Source of the DNA: Candidatus Dadabacteria bacterium
GTDB taxonomy: Bacteria; Desulfobacterota_D; UBA1144; Nemesobacterales; CSP1-2
Reading direction: 5' to 3'
NCBI GenBank assembly: GCA_022615255.1
Contig: JAKEHC010000039.1
Location: 1-19,867, forward strand
DNA: 19,867 nt
The position numbers and the translations under genes are program-made. Each line of letters opens with the position of its first letter. The first letter of the stretch is position 1. Below are positions 13,962 to 19,867 of this stretch, one piece after another. Below the pieces are notes generated by a model. The model did not search any database. It was not told the origin of the DNA and saw only the letters and a list, made by a program, of their open reading frames with translations.

Positions 13962-14354
13962 ATGGAAGTCCAGGCTATCTGGAAGAAGAATTATCAGGTT
14001 GAGGTTAAAGCGAGGCAGTTTCAAGTTCCAATTGACGAAGCCCCTGAGTATCATGGCGAAGACACGGGGATGATGCCCACGGAGCTTTTTCTATGCTCTC
14101 TAGCTTCTTGCTTTTGTCTTGCCCTCGTCTTTGTTGCTAAAAAGAAAAGAATAGAGGTTAACGATATGCGTGTGAATGTGAAAGGGAAAAAGGACCTCAA
14201 AAATTTTATCTTCTCGAATCTTCTTGTTGAGATTGAAAGTTCCCTTGCACCTGAGTCATTAGGGGATATTTTACCTCTTGCAAAAAAATATTGCTTTGTG
14301 AGTAACACGGTTTCAAAGTCGTGTCCGATAGAATACACGATAAAGAGTGTGTGA
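13962..14354 (+). CDS. OsmC-family protein
   Basis: This 130-residue OsmC/YhfA-like protein has HGEDTGMMPTELFLCSLASC as the core motif, with C50 at the usual first redox-cysteine position and extra C45 and C52. A second cysteine near the C-terminus lies in VSNTVSKSCPIEY. OsmC and Ohr proteins reduce organic peroxides with two cysteines, whereas many YhfA-type members have no proven activity. Here it opens an operon whose next gene carries an FdrA-type domain. The stop codon sits immediately before, and partly inside, that gene's AAGGAGG. The start ATG at 13962 lacks a strong Shine-Dalgarno, but the encoded N-terminus (VQAIWKKNYQVEV) fits the family. The cysteine arrangement suggests thiol or sulfur chemistry in this operon. 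Confidence 0.8.
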   Translation: MEVQAIWKKNYQVEVKARQFQVPIDEAPEYHGEDTGMMPTELFLCSLASCFCLALVFVAKKKRIEVNDMRVNVKGKKDLKNFIFSNLLVEIESSLAPESLGDILPLAKKYCFVSNTVSKSCPIEYTIKSV

Positions 14355-14368
14355 AGGAGGCAAAGGAT

Positions 14369-14824
14369 TTGGCAATAAAATTCAAGATTAAAAAGAATTA
14401 TTTTCAGGATGCTTTGCGTCTGATGCGCATATCAAAAAGCCTCCGGGAGATGGAAGGGGTGAAAAATGCCGTTGCTGTAATGGCAACGGGCAAAGCAAAA
14501 TTCGCGCTTGTGGATGCCGGGCTTATGGCGCCTGAGATAAAGGACGCCGGTGGAAGCGATTTAGTAATGGTGGTTGAGGCACAGTCGGAAGAGGCAGCTA
14601 AACAGGCGCTCTCTAATATGGAAGAATTAGTTTTGGCAGGGGTTTCTCAAGGCAAAAAAGAATCTCCTAATATACTAAATCAGGAAATTCAGGCGATAAA
14701 CATCGGATTAGAAAGTTTTAAGGAAGCCCTCGAGGCTCAAGGCGTAAAGGTGGTTCATGTCAACTGGAAGGTCCCCGCAGAGGGTGATATGAAGTTAATA
14801 AATCTTTTAAAGAAGATGTATTAA
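14369..14824 (+). CDS. Short chimera: FdrA N-terminal domain + DUF1116 N-terminal segment
   Basis: The start is taken as TTG, eight bases after a perfect AAGGAGG (14354-14360) that begins at the OsmC stop; the longer ATG frame from 14321 would overlap OsmC. The 151 residues split into two parts. Residues 1-92 align without gaps with the FdrA at 2428 (IKKNYFQDALRLMRIS, GVKNAVAVMAT), about half identical over the first 53 positions. Residues 107-151 (INIGLESFKEALEAQGVKVV, then HVNWKVPAEGD) match the N-terminal segment of YahG/YlbE-type DUF1116 proteins, the very segment the DUF1116 protein at 1024 lacks. It may bridge the two subunits. A free-standing enzyme is unlikely because no CoA-binding or catalytic domain is present. 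Confidence 0.82.
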   Translation: MAIKFKIKKNYFQDALRLMRISKSLREMEGVKNAVAVMATGKAKFALVDAGLMAPEIKDAGGSDLVMVVEAQSEEAAKQALSNMEELVLAGVSQGKKESPNILNQEIQAINIGLESFKEALEAQGVKVVHVNWKVPAEGDMKLINLLKKMY

Positions 14825-14836
14825 CCGTAAATAGAA

Positions 14837-14907
14837 AACCATAACGACACGACGGCACTATCAAACTACGATGAGAAAAAACTTTGTGTCGTGGTGACGT
14901 TGTGGTT
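14837..14907. repeat. Palindromic repeat before the helical unknown protein
   Basis: The left arm 14837-14858 (AACCATAACGACACGACGGC...) pairs with the right arm 14886-14907 (GTGTCGTGGTGACGTTGTGG...) at about 18 of 22 positions. The family arms AACC..AACG / CGTTGTGGTT are shared with 9517-9573. It fills the gap between two genes of one operon. Confidence 0.75.
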
Positions 14908-14931
14908 AAAAGGGTAAAGGAGAAGATACAA

Positions 14932-15498
14932 GTGAGCGTACGTAATCCTGAAAGATTAAGGGAAGTTCTTAGTGATCCAAAGCGACTTGCAAGGGCTTTC
15001 AGCAGGCATGCTTATGGAATGCTTGCGTGGGTGGATTTATTTGGTGGGAAGTTGAAATCCATCATAAACCTTGAAATGAAACTCGTAGCCGCACGAATAA
15101 TAGCCGATAACGCAAAGCACGCAAAGCTCTTTTCGGATAGGGCTAAAGAGCTAGGGGAAAAGCCAGAAGCCTATAGACCGCCTCAGATCGGACAGAGGAT
15201 TTACGATATCCTTGAGAAATATGAAGATTCTTTCGATGAATTCGCATATGCCTGGGGTTCTCTCATACATTTCTCATCCTTGCTCAATATATATAATAGC
15301 GTTGCGGACTCTAATAGCAGGCATGTAATAGAGGAGGTTCAAAGGGATGTCAGGGAGCATTTAAGGCTTTTAGAGGAATATTTTGATATAAATGCGAATA
15401 CACCTAAGAGGAAAGGGCGCGCAGAGGAAATAAAGAGGGTGGCAGATAGAATATATGCAGATAGAGAAGATGAGGAGATAAAATGGTATGCCTCGTAA
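14932..15498 (+). CDS. Conserved-looking helical protein of unknown function, possibly ferritin-like
   Basis: The start is GTG, nine bases after AAAGGAG (14916-14922); the longer frame begins in a palindromic repeat. The 188 residues are almost entirely helical. Two helices carry a similar D-x3-H pattern (ADNAKHAKLF and RDVREHLRLL), with additional E residues on a preceding helix, which loosely resembles ferritin-like di-iron or haem-free bundles. The canonical pair of ExxH motifs is not present, so metal binding is only a possibility. The linker KELGEKPEAYRPPQIGQRIY and the stretch AYAWGSLIHFSSLLNIYN look conserved and specific. The gene overlaps the methyltransferase start by 11 bases, so the two are probably co-translated. 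I cannot name the family. Confidence 0.7.
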   Translation: MSVRNPERLREVLSDPKRLARAFSRHAYGMLAWVDLFGGKLKSIINLEMKLVAARIIADNAKHAKLFSDRAKELGEKPEAYRPPQIGQRIYDILEKYEDSFDEFAYAWGSLIHFSSLLNIYNSVADSNSRHVIEEVQRDVREHLRLLEEYFDINANTPKRKGRAEEIKRVADRIYADREDEEIKWYAS

Positions 15499-16336
15499 AA
15501 AAATACCCACCTTTGAGGAGCTTTTAAAGCCTCTCCCCTTAAATTCTTCAAAGAGATGGTATTATGAACTATTTTCATTTTTTTTGAGAGCAGTAGGCAC
15601 TTTTTCGGAAGGAATAAGAATAGGGTATAAACATGGGTTCGATTCTGGAATGATAATGAATTACGTTTATGAGAATGTACCTAGTGGCAGGTTTTATATT
15701 GGAGAAGTTTTAGACAGGGCGTTTCTTAATCAAATTACATGTAAGGCGTTTAGAGCGATAAAAGAAATACAGAAGAATATGATAAAGGGTTACCTGAGAG
15801 AGAGAGATGGAAAACCTACATTTATTGTTGATCTGGCTTCTGGGAAGGCTGATTATATTTACGATGCTCTTAGGGAAACGAACGCCGATGTCAGGGTGCT
15901 CCTTCGCGATATTGATGAGATATCGCTTAAAGAAAGCCGGGATATAGCCGAACGGTTTAATTTGATAAATAAAGTCAGCTATGAGCTGGGTAATGCGCTC
16001 GACATAGAAAGCTTGAAAAAGATTAATCCTAAGCCCAATCTTGTAGTCGAGGTTGGTCTTTATGGAACAATTCATGATGATGAATTAATACGCAGGCACT
16101 TTTCCGAGTTGAAAAACATACTTAACCCAGAGGCTATTCTTTTTAACGTCCAGACCTATAATCCTCAAATAGAATTAATTGCAAGGGTGCTGAAAAACAG
16201 AGACGGCGAGCGCTGTGTATGGCACCTTCGTCCCATAGACCTTGTGATTGAGTGGGCGGAGAAGGCAGGCTTTATAAAAGATCAAATCATTATGGACCCG
16301 TATGGAATTTATGCGGTTGTTATGACGAGAAATTAG
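15488..16336 (+). CDS. Class I SAM-dependent methyltransferase (Methyltransf_20-like)
   Basis: The 282-residue protein has an N-terminal helical extension (about 1-105) and a Rossmann methyltransferase domain. Motif I is FIVDLASGKADYIYDAL, and the acidic residue ending strand 2 is in VRVLLRDIDEIS. The segment LVVEVGLYGTIHDDELIRRH replaces the standard motif IV and, with FNVQTYNPQ, is characteristic of the PF12147-like group. Its substrate is unknown. The reading frame starts inside the preceding gene, preceded by GAGGAG, so translation is coupled to the helical protein. A half-copy of the dispersed repeat follows the stop. Together with OsmC, the FdrA/DUF1116 chimera and the altered aminotransferase it forms an operon that I do not recognise from characterised systems. 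Confidence 0.8.
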   Translation: MPRKKIPTFEELLKPLPLNSSKRWYYELFSFFLRAVGTFSEGIRIGYKHGFDSGMIMNYVYENVPSGRFYIGEVLDRAFLNQITCKAFRAIKEIQKNMIKGYLRERDGKPTFIVDLASGKADYIYDALRETNADVRVLLRDIDEISLKESRDIAERFNLINKVSYELGNALDIESLKKINPKPNLVVEVGLYGTIHDDELIRRHFSELKNILNPEAILFNVQTYNPQIELIARVLKNRDGERCVWHLRPIDLVIEWAEKAGFIKDQIIMDPYGIYAVVMTRN

Positions 16337-16342
16337 GTTTAA

Positions 16343-16370
16343 ACCACTAAGGCACCAAGGCACAAAGGAG
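16343..16370 (+). repeat. Half-copy of the CCACTAAGGCACC repeat supplying a Shine-Dalgarno site
   Basis: ACCACTAAGGCACCAAGGCA followed by CAAAGGAG is the left arm of the element at 261 and 5989; no right arm follows. Its AAAGGAG (16364-16370) lies eight bases before the TTG start at 16379, so the repeat itself is the ribosome-binding site of the aminotransferase-like gene. Confidence 0.8.
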
Positions 16371-16378
16371 ACATCAAT

Positions 16379-17764
16379 TTGAAAATAGAAAGATTTATCC
16401 TCGGATGGGAAGACGAAAGTGAAGGAACGCCTCTTATAAGGGGCGTTTTATCAGAAAGGGTTAAGTCAGTCATGAAAAGCCCACATGGAATGTGGAATTA
16501 CATGACATACCGCGACGCGATAAATATCTTGGAACTAGACGCTAAGGAGATTTATAAAGATGGTAGGATAGATTTAGACCCCAAAAAATGGGCTGACTTC
16601 GGATGGATGACGTGCTATATAGGTCCACCTAAGAGCGCTGTGAAAGCGATGCGAAAGGAGACAAAGGCATCAAATATTAATCCTTACTCTCCAGACCTTA
16701 TAAACCCTCTCAGGGATGCCTGTGCCGGGATCAAGCTAGGACGCGAGAGGAGTAAGGAATTTGAGGTTATAGGAACGGAAGGAGGACAGGCAGGGATTTC
16801 TTATGTGCTTCAGGCATTTGTAAACCCTGGAGACGAGGTGGTCATTACTGACCCCGGATATTTCCACTTCGAGTCAACGATTTTGATGGCAGGAGGGGTG
16901 CCAGTCAGGATTCCCCTTAATTCCAATAACGGATACCGCTTAAATCCTGACGAGGTAAAAGGGAGTATAACTCCTAGGACAAAGGTTATAATCGTCTGTG
17001 ACCCTCTTAATCCTTTTGGCACTGTTCAGCTAAAAGATGAGCTGATCGCTCTTATCGAGATTGCAAGAAGCCATGACATTATCATCATTGACGATATTAC
17101 ACACAACACCCAGCGGATTGATCCAAGTTCTACTCATTATCCAATGAGCTCTCTTTGGAGAGAAACAAATGTTGATAATGTGATTTCTACCTTCAGTGTT
17201 TCTCATGGTTATGGTATGGCAGGCGTTCGTATAGGCTTTCTAGCAGGGCATTCAGAGCTTATGAGGGCTTGCTTAATAACAAAGGTTTCTTTGACAAGGC
17301 TTAACACCAATCTTATTGCCCAGTATGGAGCCTTAGCGGCACTCAAGGACGAGGATTACGTTAAGAAATCAGAGCAAATAATAAGACGCAATTATAGCCA
17401 TATAAAAGAAACGATCCGCTGTACAGATGGCGTATCTATCCCTGTTGAGCCTGAGTATGGCTTCTCCATGGTTATGGAAGTTTCTAGCACAGGCGTATCA
17501 GCTCAAGAATTAACTGTGGCTCTTTTTAAACATCATGTAGCGGTATATCCGGGGGATGGGCTGGGGGATGTTGGAGCAACCGATTATATCCGGCTAAATA
17601 TTTCTCGCCCTGACCTTTGGGCCTTCAGGCATTTTCGAAAGGTTCTTCCACTAGCAATTGAAGAAGCTATGTCAGGAATTTATCGAGAAGGTGTAATAAA
17701 ATTATTCGAAAAAAGGGAGACAAATCGTGCGAGGAGGATTTTGCGAATCATAAAAGGAAAATAA
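16379..17764 (+). CDS. Aminotransferase class I/II-fold protein with catalytic Lys replaced by His
   Basis: The 461-residue protein has a fold-type I PLP enzyme layout: EGGQAGISYVLQAFVNPGDE, VITDPGYFHFE, the N211 loop CDPLNPFGTV, the pyridine-binding aspartate D238 in IIIDDITHN, and carboxylate-binding arginines near R405/R410 (YIRLNISR). The internal aldimine lysine, expected in S-x-S-K-x-Y-G, is histidine: FSVSHGYGMAGVRIG with H276 (codon CAT at 17204-17206). The tyrosine usually three residues after the aspartate is T241. The arginine that follows (R284) is kept. Ordinary transamination is therefore unlikely. A dehydratase with a PLP-histidine design (as in ColD), a PMP enzyme or a ligand-binding protein are alternatives. 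The TTG start is served by a repeat-borne Shine-Dalgarno. The stop overlaps a broken cysteine-synthase start. Confidence 0.85.
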   Translation: MKIERFILGWEDESEGTPLIRGVLSERVKSVMKSPHGMWNYMTYRDAINILELDAKEIYKDGRIDLDPKKWADFGWMTCYIGPPKSAVKAMRKETKASNINPYSPDLINPLRDACAGIKLGRERSKEFEVIGTEGGQAGISYVLQAFVNPGDEVVITDPGYFHFESTILMAGGVPVRIPLNSNNGYRLNPDEVKGSITPRTKVIIVCDPLNPFGTVQLKDELIALIEIARSHDIIIIDDITHNTQRIDPSSTHYPMSSLWRETNVDNVISTFSVSHGYGMAGVRIGFLAGHSELMRACLITKVSLTRLNTNLIAQYGALAALKDEDYVKKSEQIIRRNYSHIKETIRCTDGVSIPVEPEYGFSMVMEVSSTGVSAQELTVALFKHHVAVYPGDGLGDVGATDYIRLNISRPDLWAFRHFRKVLPLAIEEAMSGIYREGVIKLFEKRETNRARRILRIIKGK

Positions 17765-17924
17765 TGAGAATATCACGAGCGTTTTAGGGCTTATTGGAAA
17801 TACACCTCTGAGGTTGCTTAATAATATAACAAAAGGATTTAATTGTGATATATATGTGAAAATGAAGTGCTATAATCCTGCGGAAGCCTTAAGAAGATGG
17901 TTGCACTACTCATCTTCTTACTAA
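17764..17924 (+). pseudogene. Broken cysteine synthase-type (CysK/CBS) gene, N-terminal remnant
   Basis: The stop of the aminotransferase overlaps an ATG (TAATG). One base out of frame with that ATG, from 17769, the frame reads NITSVLGLIGNTPLRLLNNI, then CDIYVKMKCYNPAE, which matches the start of O-acetylserine sulfhydrylase/cystathionine beta-synthase proteins. In the family NPxxS would be followed by VKDR and the PLP lysine; here similarity stops at codon 17883-17885 and a stop follows at 17922-17924. A frameshift near the start and loss of the remaining roughly 250 codons make this a remnant. A perfect 10-bp inverted repeat (17890-17920) marks the break. It implies that the aminotransferase operon once included a PLP-dependent sulfur-transfer enzyme. 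Confidence 0.7.
17890..17920. repeat. Perfect 10-bp inverted repeat at the cysteine synthase break
   Basis: TAAGAAGATG (17890-17899) and CATCTTCTTA (17911-17920) are exact reverse complements around an 11-base loop. No T-run follows, so it does not look like an intrinsic terminator. Its position at the point where cysteine synthase similarity ends suggests a link with the deletion. Confidence 0.6.
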
Positions 17925-17958
17925 TTGAAGTTAGTGAACATTTTCCGATAGTTTTGTT

Positions 17959-18360
17959 ATGAAAAATGAGAATCATGTGTTTCATCTGGCTATTCCCTGT
18001 CGAGACCTCGAGGAGGCAAGAAGGTTTTATGTAGATAAGCTTGGTTGTCGGCTGGCGCGGCTGTATTCCGACCGTATAACGCTTGACTTCTATGGGGATC
18101 AGGTCGTATGCCATCTATCGCCAGACAAGACTGATTCTAATCCAGAGATATATCCACGTCATTTCGGTATTACATTTCGATTTAAGAGGGATTTTGATGC
18201 GATGTTAGAACGTGTACGTGAATCTGGTATCGGGTTTTATAAGGACGTGTTCGTTCGATTTCCGGGGAAAAGAGAAGAGCATTGGACATTTTTCATAAGC
18301 GATCCCTCAAACAACCTTATTGAATTCAAATGGTACTTAGACGAGGAAATGATTTATTAG
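17959..18360 (+). CDS. VOC (glyoxalase/dioxygenase) superfamily protein
   Basis: The 133-residue protein is a single vicinal-oxygen-chelate module pair. The N-terminal FHLAIPCRDLEEARRFYVDK carries the first likely metal ligand (H9), RHFGITFRFKRDFDAML opens the second half, and FFISDPSNNLIEFKWY near the C-terminus supplies the final glutamate ligand. Candidates are a lyase, isomerase, dioxygenase or resistance protein for an unknown small molecule; substrate cannot be told. No strong Shine-Dalgarno precedes the ATG. It lies 14 bases upstream of the ATP-grasp gene in the same orientation, so the pair is probably an operon. Relation to the carbamoyl locus is not evident. Confidence 0.85.
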   Translation: MKNENHVFHLAIPCRDLEEARRFYVDKLGCRLARLYSDRITLDFYGDQVVCHLSPDKTDSNPEIYPRHFGITFRFKRDFDAMLERVRESGIGFYKDVFVRFPGKREEHWTFFISDPSNNLIEFKWYLDEEMIY

Positions 18361-18374
18361 AGAGAAAATCTTGA

Positions 18375-19538
18375 ATGAGAGTGCTAGTAGCTTCAACTTG
18401 TTTGCCTTACGATCGCTTGACTCTTTGCGTGCTGAGATCACTTGCGCAGAACGGTGCGAGTGTAACAGTTGGCGCGAATCAGTTGTTAAGCCGCCCCTTC
18501 TTCTCACGTTACATTAAAGAGAAAGTTAAGTATCCACATCCTATAGAGGACATGATAGGTTTTGTGCAATCGTTATCGCAACACATAGCGGATAAAAAGT
18601 ATGATGTTTTGATACCGATTTATGACTATATCACATCAGCTGTTGCGCTTAATAAGGATGAGTTAACACCTTATGTGAAAATTCCTATACCGGATTATGA
18701 AGTGATACAGAAGGCTCTCGACAAATTACATATCCTTGAGTTAGCCAAAGATATCGGTATTGAAACGCCTTTAACATTTTGCGTTAAGGACCGAAAGGAT
18801 TTAGAGACGATAGCAGGTTCAATCGAGTATCCATGCGTGCTAAAACTGAGGCGAGGGTTTGGAGCGTTCTACATTAACTATCCAGAGTCTTTCGATGAGT
18901 TAATTCGGTGTTATGAATGGCTCCCTTCGAGAACGGACTTGGTTCTGGATTTCTCAAATCCACTTATACAGGAGTATGTTCCTGGAGAAATCCATGATGT
19001 ATGCCTTCTCTTTAATCATGGTGAGGTTCGTGCAGGGCTTACTCAAAAAAGACTTAAAATGTATCCAAGCAGAGGAGGAATAGGTATATATAACGAAACA
19101 ACCTATGAGCCCGAACTTAGGGATCAAGCGGTAGCCCTTCTCGAGAAGCTTAAGTGGCATGGACCAGCAATGGTAGAGTTCAAGATTGACTCTAGAGATG
19201 GGTCAGCCAAGCTTATGGAAGTAAATGGCCGTTTATGGGGGGGCCTCGATATTTCCATCCAAGCTGGAATGAACTTCCCTCTATTAGCATGCAAAATAGA
19301 GGTTGAAGGCGATGTTAAACCAGTTTTTGATTATAAGGTTGGGTTGAGACACCGTTGGCTATTTCCTACTAGCTTGTTTTATACCAGGGGGGCAGGGGGT
19401 GGGTTACGGTCGCTGTGGGAGTTTTTCCGTTATGAACCTGGCACAAAATCTGACCTCCTGCTATCGGATCCACTTCCTTTCTTATCTGATTTCTATTTTT
19501 TCTTTCGAAGATTTTTTAAGAGTTATTTAAACCTATAA
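18375..19538 (+). CDS. ATP-grasp domain protein (carboxylate-amine/thiol ligase type)
   Basis: The 387-residue protein has a pre-ATP-grasp domain (1-110, starting MRVLVASTCLPYDRL) and an ATP-grasp fold. The nucleotide-binding lysine region is YPCVLKLRRGFGAFYI, hinge-type residues are in LIQEYVPGEIHDVCLLF, and the metal-binding E and N residues are in MVEFKIDSRDGSAKLMEVNG with RLWGGLDIS. This final ExNxR is intact, so it is probably active. ATP-grasp enzymes join a carboxylate, activated as acyl phosphate, to an amine or thiol. The C-terminal 80 residues, LRHRWLFPTSLFYTRG onward, are rich in aromatic residues and unusual. Partner and substrates are unknown. It could modify an amino acid or sugar-acid together with the VOC protein. 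Confidence 0.87.
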   Translation: MRVLVASTCLPYDRLTLCVLRSLAQNGASVTVGANQLLSRPFFSRYIKEKVKYPHPIEDMIGFVQSLSQHIADKKYDVLIPIYDYITSAVALNKDELTPYVKIPIPDYEVIQKALDKLHILELAKDIGIETPLTFCVKDRKDLETIAGSIEYPCVLKLRRGFGAFYINYPESFDELIRCYEWLPSRTDLVLDFSNPLIQEYVPGEIHDVCLLFNHGEVRAGLTQKRLKMYPSRGGIGIYNETTYEPELRDQAVALLEKLKWHGPAMVEFKIDSRDGSAKLMEVNGRLWGGLDISIQAGMNFPLLACKIEVEGDVKPVFDYKVGLRHRWLFPTSLFYTRGAGGGLRSLWEFFRYEPGTKSDLLLSDPLPFLSDFYFFFRRFFKSYLNL

Positions 19539-19867
19539 TCAGCCCAAATAGGAAATAGCAACTTGCACCTTTTTTATTCTACTAAACTTCTTAAAGCGTA
19601 TAAAAATGCTGGGTTGTGAAGAAAGAATTAGGTTTTTCGGATTATTAATATCTCAAAAATTAATGATAGGGGTAGAAGAATTTAGTTTTACACGGATTTT
19701 CTAATATTACATAGATAAGTTACGAATTAGGACATTAAGTTTAATAACATATGATATAGTTACACCGACTCATTTAGTAATCTATTTGTGTAAGGCTGTT
19801 TGTAGAAATATCGAAATTAGAGGTTCCATCTAGAGATGAATGAATTCGATAAGAAATTTATAGATAG
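19539..19867. other. AT-rich region without a clear gene at the right edge
   Basis: No reading frame longer than about 60 codons and no RNA gene is visible. A T-run (CCTTTTTTATT, about 19568-19579) follows the ATP-grasp gene, preceded only by a weak GCAAC/TTGC pairing, so termination is not demonstrated. A frame opening at ATG 19836 (MNEFDKKFID) reaches the edge and may begin another gene, but it has no good Shine-Dalgarno. Confidence 0.5.

Noticed and set aside
14321..14368. ATG start at 14321 for the FdrA/DUF1116 chimera
   Set aside because: It overlaps the OsmC gene by 34 bases and adds residues not aligning with FdrA; TTG 14369 has a perfect AAGGAGG at eight bases and aligns with FdrA from its first residues.
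14884..14931. Longer start for the helical protein
   Set aside because: The extension is the right arm of a palindromic repeat; GTG 14932 has AAAGGAG at good spacing.
19836..19867. Start of a new gene (MNEFDKKFID) at the right edge
   Set aside because: Only ten codons are visible, with no good Shine-Dalgarno; kept as a remark in the intergenic entry.

Overview
The window looks like chromosomal DNA of an uncultured, moderate-GC bacterium with strong AAGGAGG Shine-Dalgarno sites, several TTG/GTG starts and many dispersed intergenic palindromes. The palindromes and gene content recall uncultured Desulfobacterota/Nitrospirota-type genomes, but nothing here fixes the taxonomy. I see no rRNA, tRNA, CRISPR array, phage or transposase gene.

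Left and centre (1-12124, all + strand) interleave two gene sets. The first is the FdrA/DUF1116/DUF2877/carbamate kinase set, known from allantoin (oxamate/oxalurate) catabolism as AllF/AllG/AllH/AllK. It would move a carbamoyl group to or from phosphate and recover ATP through carbamate kinase. The second is part of the Nit1C (MSMEG_0565-0572 / Sll0783-0787) cluster, linked to nitrogen starvation and cyanide/nitrile use. Here it comprises the C-terminus of an Sll0787-like AIR-synthase protein at the left edge, the MSMEG_0572 protein, the MSMEG_0568 radical SAM protein and the MSMEG_0565 glycosyltransferase. No nitrilase is present; a metal-dependent amidohydrolase sits next to the MSMEG_0572 gene. 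The DUF2877 gene overlaps the glycosyltransferase gene by an ATGA, tying the two sets together. An XRE-cupin regulator heads the group. A CoA-disulfide-reductase-like flavoprotein and a small unknown protein lie in the middle.

12246-13698 holds two minus-strand genes (DUF985 cupin, two-domain GNAT) that look unrelated to the metabolic locus. A divergent region with a cloverleaf-like repeat follows.

13962-17764 is a second + strand operon: an OsmC-like protein; a short chimeric protein joining an FdrA N-terminal domain to the N-terminal segment that the DUF1116 protein of the first set lacks; a helical protein of unknown function; a methyltransferase; and an aminotransferase-fold protein whose PLP lysine is replaced by histidine. 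A broken cysteine-synthase gene was once coupled behind it. 17959-19538 carries a VOC protein and an ATP-grasp protein. The last 330 bases are AT-rich and without a clear gene.

The main inference is a carbamoyl/nitrogen-salvage locus in which the AllFGHK machinery is combined with Nit1C proteins, with an unusual rearrangement of the FdrA/DUF1116 subunits. The substrate is unknown.
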